From a virus, in IMG/VR virus record IMGVR_UViG_3300033141_001592, positions 1 through 24,026 of that record: a DNA stretch of 24,026 nt. One strand, written 5' to 3'. A program made the position numbers and the translations under genes. Each line of letters starts with the position of its first letter. The first letter of the stretch is position 1. Shown here one piece after another: positions 7,148 to 14,456 of this stretch. The notes under the pieces were generated by a model. The model was given only the letters and a program-made list of their open reading frames with translations. It was not told the origin of the DNA and ran no database searches.

Positions 7148-7157
7148 AATTTAAATA
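7148..7157. promoter_or_regulatory. Shared bidirectional TATA element between portal and the divergent RHH-like gene
   Basis: The 50-nt gap contains the near-palindrome AATTTAAATA. Reading plus, TTTAAATA is centred 25.5 nt before ATG 7179. Reading minus, the same element is about 24-26 nt before the portal ATG 7128. Neither gene has a ribosome site, so both would be leaderless from one TATA box. Confidence 0.6.
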
Positions 7158-7178
7158 CTTGTCTTTCTTTTTATGTAA

Positions 7179-7427
7179 ATGGTTAAAGTTGGTGATTATG
7201 ACTACCCAGACGATGTAATGGACACAATGAAAATCAACAAAGTAGTTAGAGACGAGATTAAAAAATATTGCAAGGAGAAAAAAATCAACAAGGGGAAACT
7301 TATAGAGGAATTTTATAAGGCCATAATCTTACGTCATAAAGATGGAAGTCTGGACGCGACAAATGGATACATTACGATAAACATTCTCAGAAGTCCAATT
7401 ATTAAATCATTCAAGTCCTCTAAATGA
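7179..7427 (+). CDS. Small RHH-like putative DNA-binding protein, antisense within the virion block
   Basis: 82 residues. After a short N-terminus, residues ~19-48 (INKVVRDEIKKYCKEKKINK and GKLIEEFYKAI) resemble the two helices of ribbon-helix-helix regulators, where a Lys-rich helix, a turn and an E-E-F/Y helix are common. The only plus-strand gene left of 21 kb, it is wedged between portal and terminase. Its 3' end overlaps the terminase 3' end by 21 nt, tail to tail. It is leaderless behind a TATA box shared with the portal gene, so it could regulate the portal promoter. Function is inferred; no operator is proven. Confidence 0.6.
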   Translation: MVKVGDYDYPDDVMDTMKINKVVRDEIKKYCKEKKINKGKLIEEFYKAIILRHKDGSLDATNGYITINILRSPIIKSFKSSK

Positions 7428-8819
7428 GACCTCTCCGTAAATATTTTGAGTTGATTTGTTGGCTAGCGCCAGCGACATAACACAGTCATCATATTTGCCA
7501 GAGAAGACTTTTTGTCTAGCGGTTCCCCCATGGGACATATCAACCTTCAACCCCATGTCTATTAATTCCCTGACTAGTTGCTGGGTGAATTTGTAAGCCT
7601 CAGTTTCTTTTTTTGTTGGAAGGGTTATGTTTGTCCTCTCAAATTCTTGACGGAGGTCTAGCAACATTTTGATTTTGTACTCATAACTTATCTTGATGGG
7701 AGTTAGATTCTCGAACTCCTTGCTTAAATCTATTGCTTGTTTTTCCCCAATTCCTGTTGCATCAATGAAACACTTAGTTGGCTTGAAGTCATCGTATAGT
7801 ATTCTGAGTTTCTTTTTTTGGTCCTCGAAATCAGCTCGGAATCTGTAACCTCTAACTAGTTTTTTGCCGGTAGAGTTCGAAGAAAGAACCGTCATAACAG
7901 TATAGTCTCCTTTTGGACTAAGTGCAACATCATATCCAATATAATATTTTTCCTCCTTTTTGCCGAAAGGCAGAAAATCTTCCTCAACTAAAGCTTTACT
8001 GACAATTGAATAGGGATAAAGTGAATTAGCTGAACTCATTGGAATAAGCAAATACTCCTGTGCATAAGATAATTCCCCCATCTCCTTTCTTACTTTTACT
8101 AGGCTTTTTTGGGTTTCTGTGTCGTATGGCAGCATTGTATATTTTTGGGGCCATAATACTTTGCCATCTTGTTCAGCTGGGTATTCTTGACACATATACT
8201 CACTGTTTTCTTTTAGTTCCGAGAGTAAATCTGCAGCAGATTTGGGAGTCCCTATTCCGATAACGTTCCCTCTTTTTAACTGAACCGTTCCCAAAACTGC
8301 TGTGTAAAAAACCGACTTATCTTCGTATTCTCCTATCTCGTCGCATAAGACATCGTCAGGATGCCATGTTCGGACACTTTCATTATAGGGTTTGCAGTAG
8401 AATTTTGATTGGTTTACTAGTTCGAGTTCAGTTGCTTTCCATGTTGCCTCTCGGCTTTCAGGGACGAATTGTTTAAGTAATTCATTTTCTTGGAGGTATC
8501 CTTTGATTACTTTCAAAACCTCTTTTGCTTGGGTTTCTCTGTTTGAAATAATTAATGTTTGTCTGGGACCTTGGAAGATTGATTTCCACAGATAATATCC
8601 AGAAAAAAAATATGTCTTTCCGCTTCCACGATAAGCAATTATATTCAATCGAGTATGCTTCTCGGCGAGTTCAAGCCACTCTCTGTGATAATCCGCAATC
8701 TGAAAATTTAAAACATGTTCTGCAAAATAGATGTAATCAATATAACACTTCGCTAGAAAATATTCCAATTGATTTTCTCGATAACCCGACTTTTTTAGAA
8801 TTTGTTGGATTGTTCTCAT
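7407..8819 (-). CDS. Terminase large subunit
   Basis: 470 residues with both terminase domains. ATPase: Walker A AYRGSGKT (62-69) and Walker B-like DDVLCDE (155-161). Nuclease (RNase H-like): Asp297 in YYIGYDVALSPKGDYTVM, Asp353 in CFIDATGIG and Asp444/445 in KYDDCVMSLALA. It pumps DNA into the prohead and cuts the concatemer. ATGA overlaps link it to the upstream glycosyltransferase, so packaging and glycan genes share a transcript. No small terminase subunit was identified; one of the unassigned small genes could encode it. Confidence 0.95.
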   Translation of the reverse strand: MRTIQQILKKSGYRENQLEYFLAKCYIDYIYFAEHVLNFQIADYHREWLELAEKHTRLNIIAYRGSGKTYFFSGYYLWKSIFQGPRQTLIISNRETQAKEVLKVIKGYLQENELLKQFVPESREATWKATELELVNQSKFYCKPYNESVRTWHPDDVLCDEIGEYEDKSVFYTAVLGTVQLKRGNVIGIGTPKSAADLLSELKENSEYMCQEYPAEQDGKVLWPQKYTMLPYDTETQKSLVKVRKEMGELSYAQEYLLIPMSSANSLYPYSIVSKALVEEDFLPFGKKEEKYYIGYDVALSPKGDYTVMTVLSSNSTGKKLVRGYRFRADFEDQKKKLRILYDDFKPTKCFIDATGIGEKQAIDLSKEFENLTPIKISYEYKIKMLLDLRQEFERTNITLPTKKETEAYKFTQQLVRELIDMGLKVDMSHGGTARQKVFSGKYDDCVMSLALANKSTQNIYGEVSFRGLE

Positions 8820-10036
8820 TTTGCATTTTCGATTAATTTAACCCATTTATCTGCGATAATGTCCCAGTCATAGCCCAGGGAGAATTCTCTGGCTTGTTTG
8901 GATTTCTCCTTTAGTTTGCCAGCTTTCCAATCCTCATATTGGATATTCAAAAGTCTAGCTATTTCTTTATCATCTGGGACGCAATTCTCTATCCCGTTTG
9001 AGCCAATCACCACAACTTTTCTTTCGTATGAATCCTTCAAGACTGGAATAATAACTCCGTGTTTTCCCTTATTTGTTAACTCGTCACAAGAAGAAGTGTG
9101 TGTCATCATAAGCGGAACTCCACTAGCTTGGCACTCTATCCCAGGCAAACCGAATCCTTCTCCTCCGGTAGCATAACAGAATACATCCATTAGATTATAA
9201 ATCTCATTCATGGAGGCCGGTTGGATTCTTTGTCTGGTTCCAGGATTCAGATTTGTTTTTGTTAGTTGAATCTTTTGTAATTTGATAATGTCGGGGTCAT
9301 ATTCGGCTTCCGCCTTTGCGTTTAAAGCATCCATCAGCCATCCTAAATGTTTTTTTTGTGGGGCAAAATCTGTATGAAGTAATAATTTAACATCCTCTTT
9401 TCCTTTACTGAATTGTGCGAATCCTTTTATTAAATGAGCCTGCATTTTTCTGACTTGATTTCTACCAACAAATCCTACAACAAATTTGTCCTTTAATCCA
9501 TATTGAGCTCGAAGTGCTTCTCTTTCTGTAATTGGTTTGAACTCTTTTGTATCTACTCCTAAGGGAATACACTCCACATTCTCGACCCCATGGTTTCTCA
9601 TGGAAATAGCTGACCATTCAGACATACCAATGTTTATATCTGGAATCTCTAAAATTTTATTCCAGATTAAATATTCCCATGATTCATTATCTACCGGATT
9701 ATACGCTATCCAAACTCCAGTCCAACCAGCTTTTCTAGCTGCGAAGATTGGGTCAATATATCCACCTTGTAATCCGATGTCTGCCATCGTAATTAGAATG
9801 TCTGGTTTGAGGTTCATAAGATTTTCAAATAAAACATCTGTCCCATAATCATCTCCTCCTCTTGGGAGCATAGTATATCCTTCTGCAGTTTTATTGGGTC
9901 TATCCCAGTTCTGCCACCCCAAATGAAATAATTCCCAATCTGGCCTTAAGATTCTCCATCTGGAAAGTAAATTATCCCAAGTTTGGCCGTAACCGGTTGA
10001 CGTTTTAGGGTTGTCTCCGAAAGTTAGAATCTTCAT
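8816..10036 (-). CDS. GT4-type glycosyltransferase (GT-B fold)
   Basis: 406 residues. The N-terminal half starts MKILTFGDNPKTSTGYGQTW, a Rossmann-like acceptor domain. The C-terminal donor domain contains FVVGFVGRNQVRKM and the EX7E motif in GEGFGLPGIECQASGVPLMM, both hallmarks of GT4/Glycos_transf_1 retaining enzymes. It would transfer a sugar from a nucleotide-sugar donor to a glycan or protein. It overlaps both neighbours by 4 nt (LamG gene upstream, terminase downstream). No signal peptide is visible, so the enzyme is probably cytoplasmic. Confidence 0.9.
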   Translation of the reverse strand: MKILTFGDNPKTSTGYGQTWDNLLSRWRILRPDWELFHLGWQNWDRPNKTAEGYTMLPRGGDDYGTDVLFENLMNLKPDILITMADIGLQGGYIDPIFAARKAGWTGVWIAYNPVDNESWEYLIWNKILEIPDINIGMSEWSAISMRNHGVENVECIPLGVDTKEFKPITEREALRAQYGLKDKFVVGFVGRNQVRKMQAHLIKGFAQFSKGKEDVKLLLHTDFAPQKKHLGWLMDALNAKAEAEYDPDIIKLQKIQLTKTNLNPGTRQRIQPASMNEIYNLMDVFCYATGGEGFGLPGIECQASGVPLMMTHTSSCDELTNKGKHGVIIPVLKDSYERKVVVIGSNGIENCVPDDKEIARLLNIQYEDWKAGKLKEKSKQAREFSLGYDWDIIADKWVKLIENAK

Positions 10037-10740
10037 GCCAACGCCCTCACAATTTGATTAGTCGGTGCGATTAATCTGCCTACTTTACTACGCATGAACT
10101 CTCCCTGATTTGACAGTTCGCTTCCTTTTGGCGTAGAATCAAAATAAAGTGAACTAACTTCAGCAGCAGAAAGACCGCCAATATAAAATCTTACATCATC
10201 AATTAATCCATTAAAATATTCTGTGGAGTATCCAGACCAGCCTATATGCCCACTTGGAAAGTTCTTTACATCTCCAGACTGTTCTTCTGCCCCAACTGAA
10301 TCACCGTTAATATACCAATTCATCTCGGCTCCATCGTATGTGGCAACGAGATGTTGCCACTGATTATTAATGATATTTCCTTTCCCTTCAAAAACCCTGA
10401 CATTTTCAGTGTTCTCAATATCAAAATAGAATTGATTCTGTTTTATAAATGTAAAGAATCCTTGAGCGGTCTCATTTCCGGCCAAACCCTGATAGCCGCC
10501 TTCGGCAGAACGTGGATAAATCCACATAGCCACGCTGACGGAGTCGGTAATTTCTGAATCAATATCAGGCAATAAAATATAATCAGATGTGCCATTGAAA
10601 TTTAGGGCTTTTCCTATTTTCCCGTCCATAGATATATCTTCCGTATTTCTCTGTGACGTACCGTCACTACCAAAGACATCAATAACATTTGTATCTGGTT
10701 CATTATCATTAAGCTTCCAGTGATTAATCAGATGTGCCAT
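10033..10740 (-). CDS. LamG / concanavalin A-like lectin-domain protein
   Basis: 235 residues. The opening LINHWKLND resembles the W-x-L/F-D-E start of LamG-like jelly rolls. GKIGKALNFNGTSDYILLPD, SVAMWIYPRSA, WQHLVATYDGAEMNWYINGD and YFNGLIDDVRFYIGGLSAAEV follow in the order of the LamG-like (Laminin_G_3 type) fold. The last ~30 residues form a separate basic tail. It has a strong ribosome site (GGAGG, 6-nt spacing). Such domains in viruses usually bind glycans as virion decoration or receptor-binding modules. Lying between two glycosyltransferases, it may bind or carry the glycan they make. No signal peptide is seen. Confidence 0.88.
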   Translation of the reverse strand: MAHLINHWKLNDNEPDTNVIDVFGSDGTSQRNTEDISMDGKIGKALNFNGTSDYILLPDIDSEITDSVSVAMWIYPRSAEGGYQGLAGNETAQGFFTFIKQNQFYFDIENTENVRVFEGKGNIINNQWQHLVATYDGAEMNWYINGDSVGAEEQSGDVKNFPSGHIGWSGYSTEYFNGLIDDVRFYIGGLSAAEVSSLYFDSTPKGSELSNQGEFMRSKVGRLIAPTNQIVRALA

Positions 10741-11821
10741 TCACTTCCTCCACTAGTTTTTCTGCAGTTTTCTTCCAAGTGTATTTTTCCCTGATAATCT
10801 CCGAATGAGCTACTGCAATCTCTTTTAAATATTGATAATTCTCAAAAGCGTAACGCATTTGTTTTTTTAGGGATTCTAAATTTGGCTTCGCCCACATATT
10901 TCCTTCACAATAGAATCTTGGGTCTGCTTGTTCGACTCCGTCAGAATCAATAAATAAAGTAGAATCATCATCACAAAAATCCATGTGTCCGGAGTTTCTA
11001 TCTTTGGTCACAATTACTGGCATGCCGCAGGCCTTGGCATTTAGAATAGTCAATCCAAACGCTTCTCCACGAGTAGGAGCAACAAAGACAGAACTTTTTT
11101 GGTAATATTCAGCCAAGTCAGCTTCGGTTGCATATTCGGAATTAAATAAAATATTTTTGTTTTCTTCGCCAGTTAGGTGCTTAATCCCGGCCATGTAAAA
11201 TTCCGGTTTCTGTGGGTCCCAGAATGTCCCAATTTTTAAAACAAGTTTTACTGGCTCTTCTAAATTGAATTCTTCATTGAAGGCTTTGATTAATAGGTCT
11301 GTCCCCTTTCTGTCGTTTGGCAATCCAGTCCATGAGTTAACAGATAAAAATGTAAAATCACCTAGTTGTTCTTCAGGTGGGAATTCTTTCGGATGATAGA
11401 TGTCGGAGACACCATAAGGAATCACAACTATAGGCACACCCACTCCATTCCACTTAAACAAATTCTTAGTGGCCTTACTTGGGACAAACACTTTCTTCAT
11501 TTGGTTCAATTGGTGAGACCAACCATCTGGCAATTTGGTCCCCTCATGTAAAAAAAATGCAAACGGGATTCCAAACGCATCATGAAAATAAGTGGGATAA
11601 TCTGCAAAGATAGTAACTGTGTCAGATGTTTTGGCATTGATTGGGGAGTTTAATTTTTCTAATCCTTTGTTGAATTCCCAACTATCTCTCCATAAGTCAG
11701 TTGTCTGAACGGCTTCGCCCAGGTCAAGTAAGGCTTTACAGATTTCTCTGTTGGCAGTTGAAATCCCAGTCGGATTGAATACGTTTCCTTTAATCACTAT
11801 TTTTTTCTTTGAATTCGTCAT
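10724..11821 (-). CDS. GT4-type glycosyltransferase
   Basis: 365 residues. The N-terminus KKIVIKGNVFNPTGISTANR is a Rossmann-type start with the Gly-rich loop of GT4 enzymes. The donor domain contains FLSVNSWTGLPNDRKGTDLL and VAPTRGEAFGLTILNAKACG. In the EX7E motif the first Glu is present and the second is Asn (GEAFGLTILN), an unusual change that could alter donor handling. The gene overlaps the nuclease gene by 32 nt, with a GGTGA ribosome site 7 nt before the ATG. It overlaps the LamG gene by 17 nt. Cytoplasmic, no membrane segment. Confidence 0.88.
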   Translation of the reverse strand: MTNSKKKIVIKGNVFNPTGISTANREICKALLDLGEAVQTTDLWRDSWEFNKGLEKLNSPINAKTSDTVTIFADYPTYFHDAFGIPFAFFLHEGTKLPDGWSHQLNQMKKVFVPSKATKNLFKWNGVGVPIVVIPYGVSDIYHPKEFPPEEQLGDFTFLSVNSWTGLPNDRKGTDLLIKAFNEEFNLEEPVKLVLKIGTFWDPQKPEFYMAGIKHLTGEENKNILFNSEYATEADLAEYYQKSSVFVAPTRGEAFGLTILNAKACGMPVIVTKDRNSGHMDFCDDDSTLFIDSDGVEQADPRFYCEGNMWAKPNLESLKKQMRYAFENYQYLKEIAVAHSEIIREKYTWKKTAEKLVEEVNGTSD

Positions 11822-12362
11822 ATTGTATCACCACTTTTCCACCTTCTTTAAGTTTACTAGCTATAAGTATTTTACTAAAAATGAAATTATCTAATAACCA
11901 CTTGCATTTTTGTTTTTCATTTTTATCTAACTTGCCTGTCATTTTGCATTCTACTCCAATAACGTAAAATATTCTATTAGATGGTGGGTCTTGATTATCA
12001 CCTATAGCAAATTCGAACGAGGATTTAGATAACCGGTTATCACTCAAATTAAATGCCATAAATTTTTCATCATGATAGAGCTCATCACTATCGTATATAA
12101 TAAAATCAGGAAATCCTCCACCACCCATCATCATAGATTTAGTAAAGTTGTTCCACTTTGCTTTTGCTGGGACTAGTTTGCCAAATGGACCGCCGAACAT
12201 TCCAGATACATCTTTTGAATTTTCATCCTCAATCTTAACATTATTAGTCCATCTATCTACTACCCACCCCTTACTTTCTAAATCTTTTCTGACTCTTAAT
12301 TCAAATGCTTTGCCTTGGGCTCGAGACCTTTTCCCGCCTACTACTTTCTTTGGGTCTTTCAT
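11790..12362 (-). CDS. PD-(D/E)XK nuclease-like protein (Holliday-junction resolvase-like)
   Basis: 190 residues. The active-site pattern is visible: Glu21 in GKAFELRVRKDLESKGW, Asp86 in GGFPDFIIY, and Glu138-x-Lys140 in YVIGVECKMTGKL. The layout (a K/R-S-R-x-x-G start, a helix with Glu, PD, then ExK) is that of archaeal Hjc-like and related endonucleases, with a long insert between motifs (residues ~42-82 and 92-130). It could resolve replication or packaging intermediates or act against host DNA. It sits in the middle of sugar genes, with a 4-nt overlap to the nucleotidyltransferase. The nuclease fold is fairly sure; the exact substrate is not. Confidence 0.72.
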   Translation of the reverse strand: MKDPKKVVGGKRSRAQGKAFELRVRKDLESKGWVVDRWTNNVKIEDENSKDVSGMFGGPFGKLVPAKAKWNNFTKSMMMGGGGFPDFIIYDSDELYHDEKFMAFNLSDNRLSKSSFEFAIGDNQDPPSNRIFYVIGVECKMTGKLDKNEKQKCKWLLDNFIFSKILIASKLKEGGKVVIQYDEFKEKNSD

Positions 12363-13009
12363 TTGTCTTCCTCTCGGTTTATGTTTTTGTAAGTGCCTTC
12401 TAGACGAGAAAAACCCACATTCTCAAATTGATTCAAAACATCAGTGATTTGAAGCTGGTCGTTCTCGTCGGAGACAGTCTTATCTATACAGTTAAATAAG
12501 GTATTATCGAACATATATATTCCCAAACCCAGTAGTGGTTCAAGAGATTCTACGTCTTTTGGTTTTTCAATAAATTTTCCGTTGGCTTTATTAATCCCGT
12601 ATGACTCCTTAATTAACGCTTTGTCTGAAACTTCTTGTACTCCAACAACACAACCGCCCAAATTGGCATGATGCACAACCATTTCGTTCAGTTTGCCGTC
12701 GAAGTAGATGTCGCCCAAAATGACACAAACATCCTCCTCTCCGACTTTCTTCTTAGCTAAATTAATTGCGTGAGCGATGCCTTTTCTTTCTTCTTGTTCG
12801 ACATATTCCAATTTGACTCCATTCCAAGATGTTCCCAAAACTGAAGGGATAGCAGTTCCATGATGAATTATTATAACTCTATTTATCCCGATTCTCCTCA
12901 TGCACTCAAGGGGATGCTCTATTAATCTTTTTCTTTTATAAAAAATTAATGATTTAATTGAATTGTTCAATCTAGTCCCTTTGCCGGCAGCTGGAATTAT
13001 GCCTATCAT
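12359..13009 (-). CDS. Sugar-1-phosphate nucleotidyltransferase (RmlA-like)
   Basis: 216 residues. It starts MIGIIPAAGKGTRLNNSIKS, the G-x-G-T-R-x nucleotide-binding loop of NTP-transferases, although the usual Pro before Lys is replaced. CVILGDIYFDG is the metal-binding G-D strand, and YGINKANGKFIEKPKDVES matches the family's E-K-P segment. It is shorter than bacterial RmlA (about 290 residues) and lacks a C-terminal beta-helix. It would activate a sugar-1-phosphate to an NDP-sugar for the neighbouring SDRs and glycosyltransferases. Ribosome site AAGGAGAT, ATGA overlap with the upstream SDR. The base and sugar used cannot be told from sequence. Confidence 0.85.
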   Translation of the reverse strand: MIGIIPAAGKGTRLNNSIKSLIFYKRKRLIEHPLECMRRIGINRVIIIHHGTAIPSVLGTSWNGVKLEYVEQEERKGIAHAINLAKKKVGEEDVCVILGDIYFDGKLNEMVVHHANLGGCVVGVQEVSDKALIKESYGINKANGKFIEKPKDVESLEPLLGLGIYMFDNTLFNCIDKTVSDENDQLQITDVLNQFENVGFSRLEGTYKNINREEDK

Positions 13010-14034
13010 AATATCTCCTTGTTTTCATTTATCCATTTGCTTAATTTTTCGAGTCCCTCATCTGGAAGAATAGATGGGACCCACCCAAAGTCCTTAAATG
13101 CTTTTCCGAAGTCACAAACAAAATAATACAAATCTCCAAATCTAGGGGGTTCTGTTTTGATGTCTTGTTCGATTTCATTAATGTCTTTCAACTTTTCTAG
13201 GCATTCGCCAAGAGAGATGGCATTCTTAATTCCGCCACCCAAGTTAAAGATTCCGGATGAGCCTTTTTCATACCAAAGATAAAAAGCTCTTGCAACATCT
13301 TCCGGATGTAAAATATCTCTTACTTGTTTATCTGTTCCGAAAATTGTTATTTCTCTGGCTTTGATGGTTCGAATAGCAAAGTTAGCGACCCACCCATGGT
13401 CCATCCCCCCAAACTGTCTTTCGCCATACATTCCGGTTAGTCTGAAAGACGCTGTGCGCATTCCGTAGGTTTCAGAAAAAGATTGTGTATACAATTCGGT
13501 AGCTCTTTTACTGACATGTAGTGGAGTCAAATGACCCTTTAAGATTGGAGTTTCTTCGTTGAATTCTTCAGGATTATTTGAGAATCTAGTAGCGTGTTCT
13601 ACTAGACTATTATTAATGTCGTTTCCATAAACATGAATTGATGAACAATTAATGAAGGGAATCTTTTTCTTCTTTGCGATATTGAGCATATTCACTATAG
13701 ACATTACGTTATCACTTGCATCATAAACTGGGTCATCTATTGCAATTGTCATTGCTGGCTGAGCGGCGCAGTGAATGATTAAATCAACGTCTTCGAACAT
13801 ACAACTTAAAACTTCTCTGCAGTCCAATTTTTTAAAATCAACTCCGATGGACTCTAAAAATTTCAAGTTATGCTCTCTTGATTTTTTAACATCAAATTTC
13901 GCACGGCTTAACTCGTAGTCCGTTAGATTATCTATCCCCACAACTTTCCAAGCTCTTTTAATGAAATAATCTGCTACATGGGTTCCTAAAAATCCTACAA
14001 CTCCAGTAATCAAAACTCGTTTTTGTTTAGCCAT
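13006..14034 (-). CDS. Extended SDR, CDP-paratose 2-epimerase-like, with an altered catalytic Tyr
   Basis: 342 residues. The NAD-binding motif is GVVGFLGTHVADY, followed by DNL at the ribose-binding position. FRLTGMYGERQFGGMDHGWV and VRDILHPEDVARAF resemble the segments typical of CDP-paratose/tyvelose 2-epimerases and related nucleotide-sugar epimerases. The catalytic Y-x-x-x-K motif reads L-H-V-S-K (in HLTPLHVSKRATELY): Lys is kept but the Tyr position is Leu. The enzyme may therefore be inactive, use another base, or have a changed reaction. It overlaps the NrdG-like gene by 25 nt and is coupled to the nucleotidyltransferase by ATGA. Confidence 0.88.
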   Translation of the reverse strand: MAKQKRVLITGVVGFLGTHVADYFIKRAWKVVGIDNLTDYELSRAKFDVKKSREHNLKFLESIGVDFKKLDCREVLSCMFEDVDLIIHCAAQPAMTIAIDDPVYDASDNVMSIVNMLNIAKKKKIPFINCSSIHVYGNDINNSLVEHATRFSNNPEEFNEETPILKGHLTPLHVSKRATELYTQSFSETYGMRTASFRLTGMYGERQFGGMDHGWVANFAIRTIKAREITIFGTDKQVRDILHPEDVARAFYLWYEKGSSGIFNLGGGIKNAISLGECLEKLKDINEIEQDIKTEPPRFGDLYYFVCDFGKAFKDFGWVPSILPDEGLEKLSKWINENKEIL

Positions 14035-14456
14035 ACTCTCTGGTTTGTGCTCCCGATTCTCCCTTTAGTTCTTTTTGATTCGACGTATCTACCCGTTATA
14101 ACCTTGTCACACATTTGGAATGCCCCTTCTTTATCTGCGTCTTTTTCTATCTCTTCTCTAGTGTACCCTGTGTACATAATGACTGGAAATTTAAAGCTGT
14201 GCTTTAATGAGGCGATTAATTGGTTTGTTTCTTCAGCCTGATAGAGTGGGTCTCCGCCAAGCAAACAGACTCCGTCGATTGCATTTTCTGCGACTAAATC
14301 AACTAATTCGGAGACTGACATTTCTCTCCCATTATTTGGGTCCCATAATTCTTTAGCATAGCATCCTGGACATTCGTGTTCGCATCCAGCATAATAAATT
14401 TCAAAGAGGACTCCTTCTTTGTGGGCGCAGTTGTGTTCAGTCTTATTTATTTTCAT
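14010..14456 (-). CDS. nrdG: Anaerobic ribonucleotide reductase activase (NrdG-like radical SAM)
   Basis: The start is taken at ATG 14456 (148 residues) because a GAGGTG ribosome site lies 5 nt upstream; the open frame extends to 14489. The radical SAM cluster is Cys25-x3-Cys29-x2-Cys32 (GCEHECPGCYAKELWDPNNG). GVCLLGGDPLYQ is the SAM-binding GGE/D motif, and VIMYTGYTREE, DKVITGRYVES and GSTNQRVWL all match NrdG. It would install the glycyl radical on a class III ribonucleotide reductase for anaerobic dNTP synthesis. No nrdD partner is in the window, so it must serve a host or distant viral enzyme, or another glycyl radical enzyme. It lies in the sugar cassette and overlaps the preceding glycosyltransferase by 14 nt. 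Confidence 0.88.
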   Translation of the reverse strand: MKINKTEHNCAHKEGVLFEIYYAGCEHECPGCYAKELWDPNNGREMSVSELVDLVAENAIDGVCLLGGDPLYQAEETNQLIASLKHSFKFPVIMYTGYTREEIEKDADKEGAFQMCDKVITGRYVESKRTKGRIGSTNQRVWLNKNEF

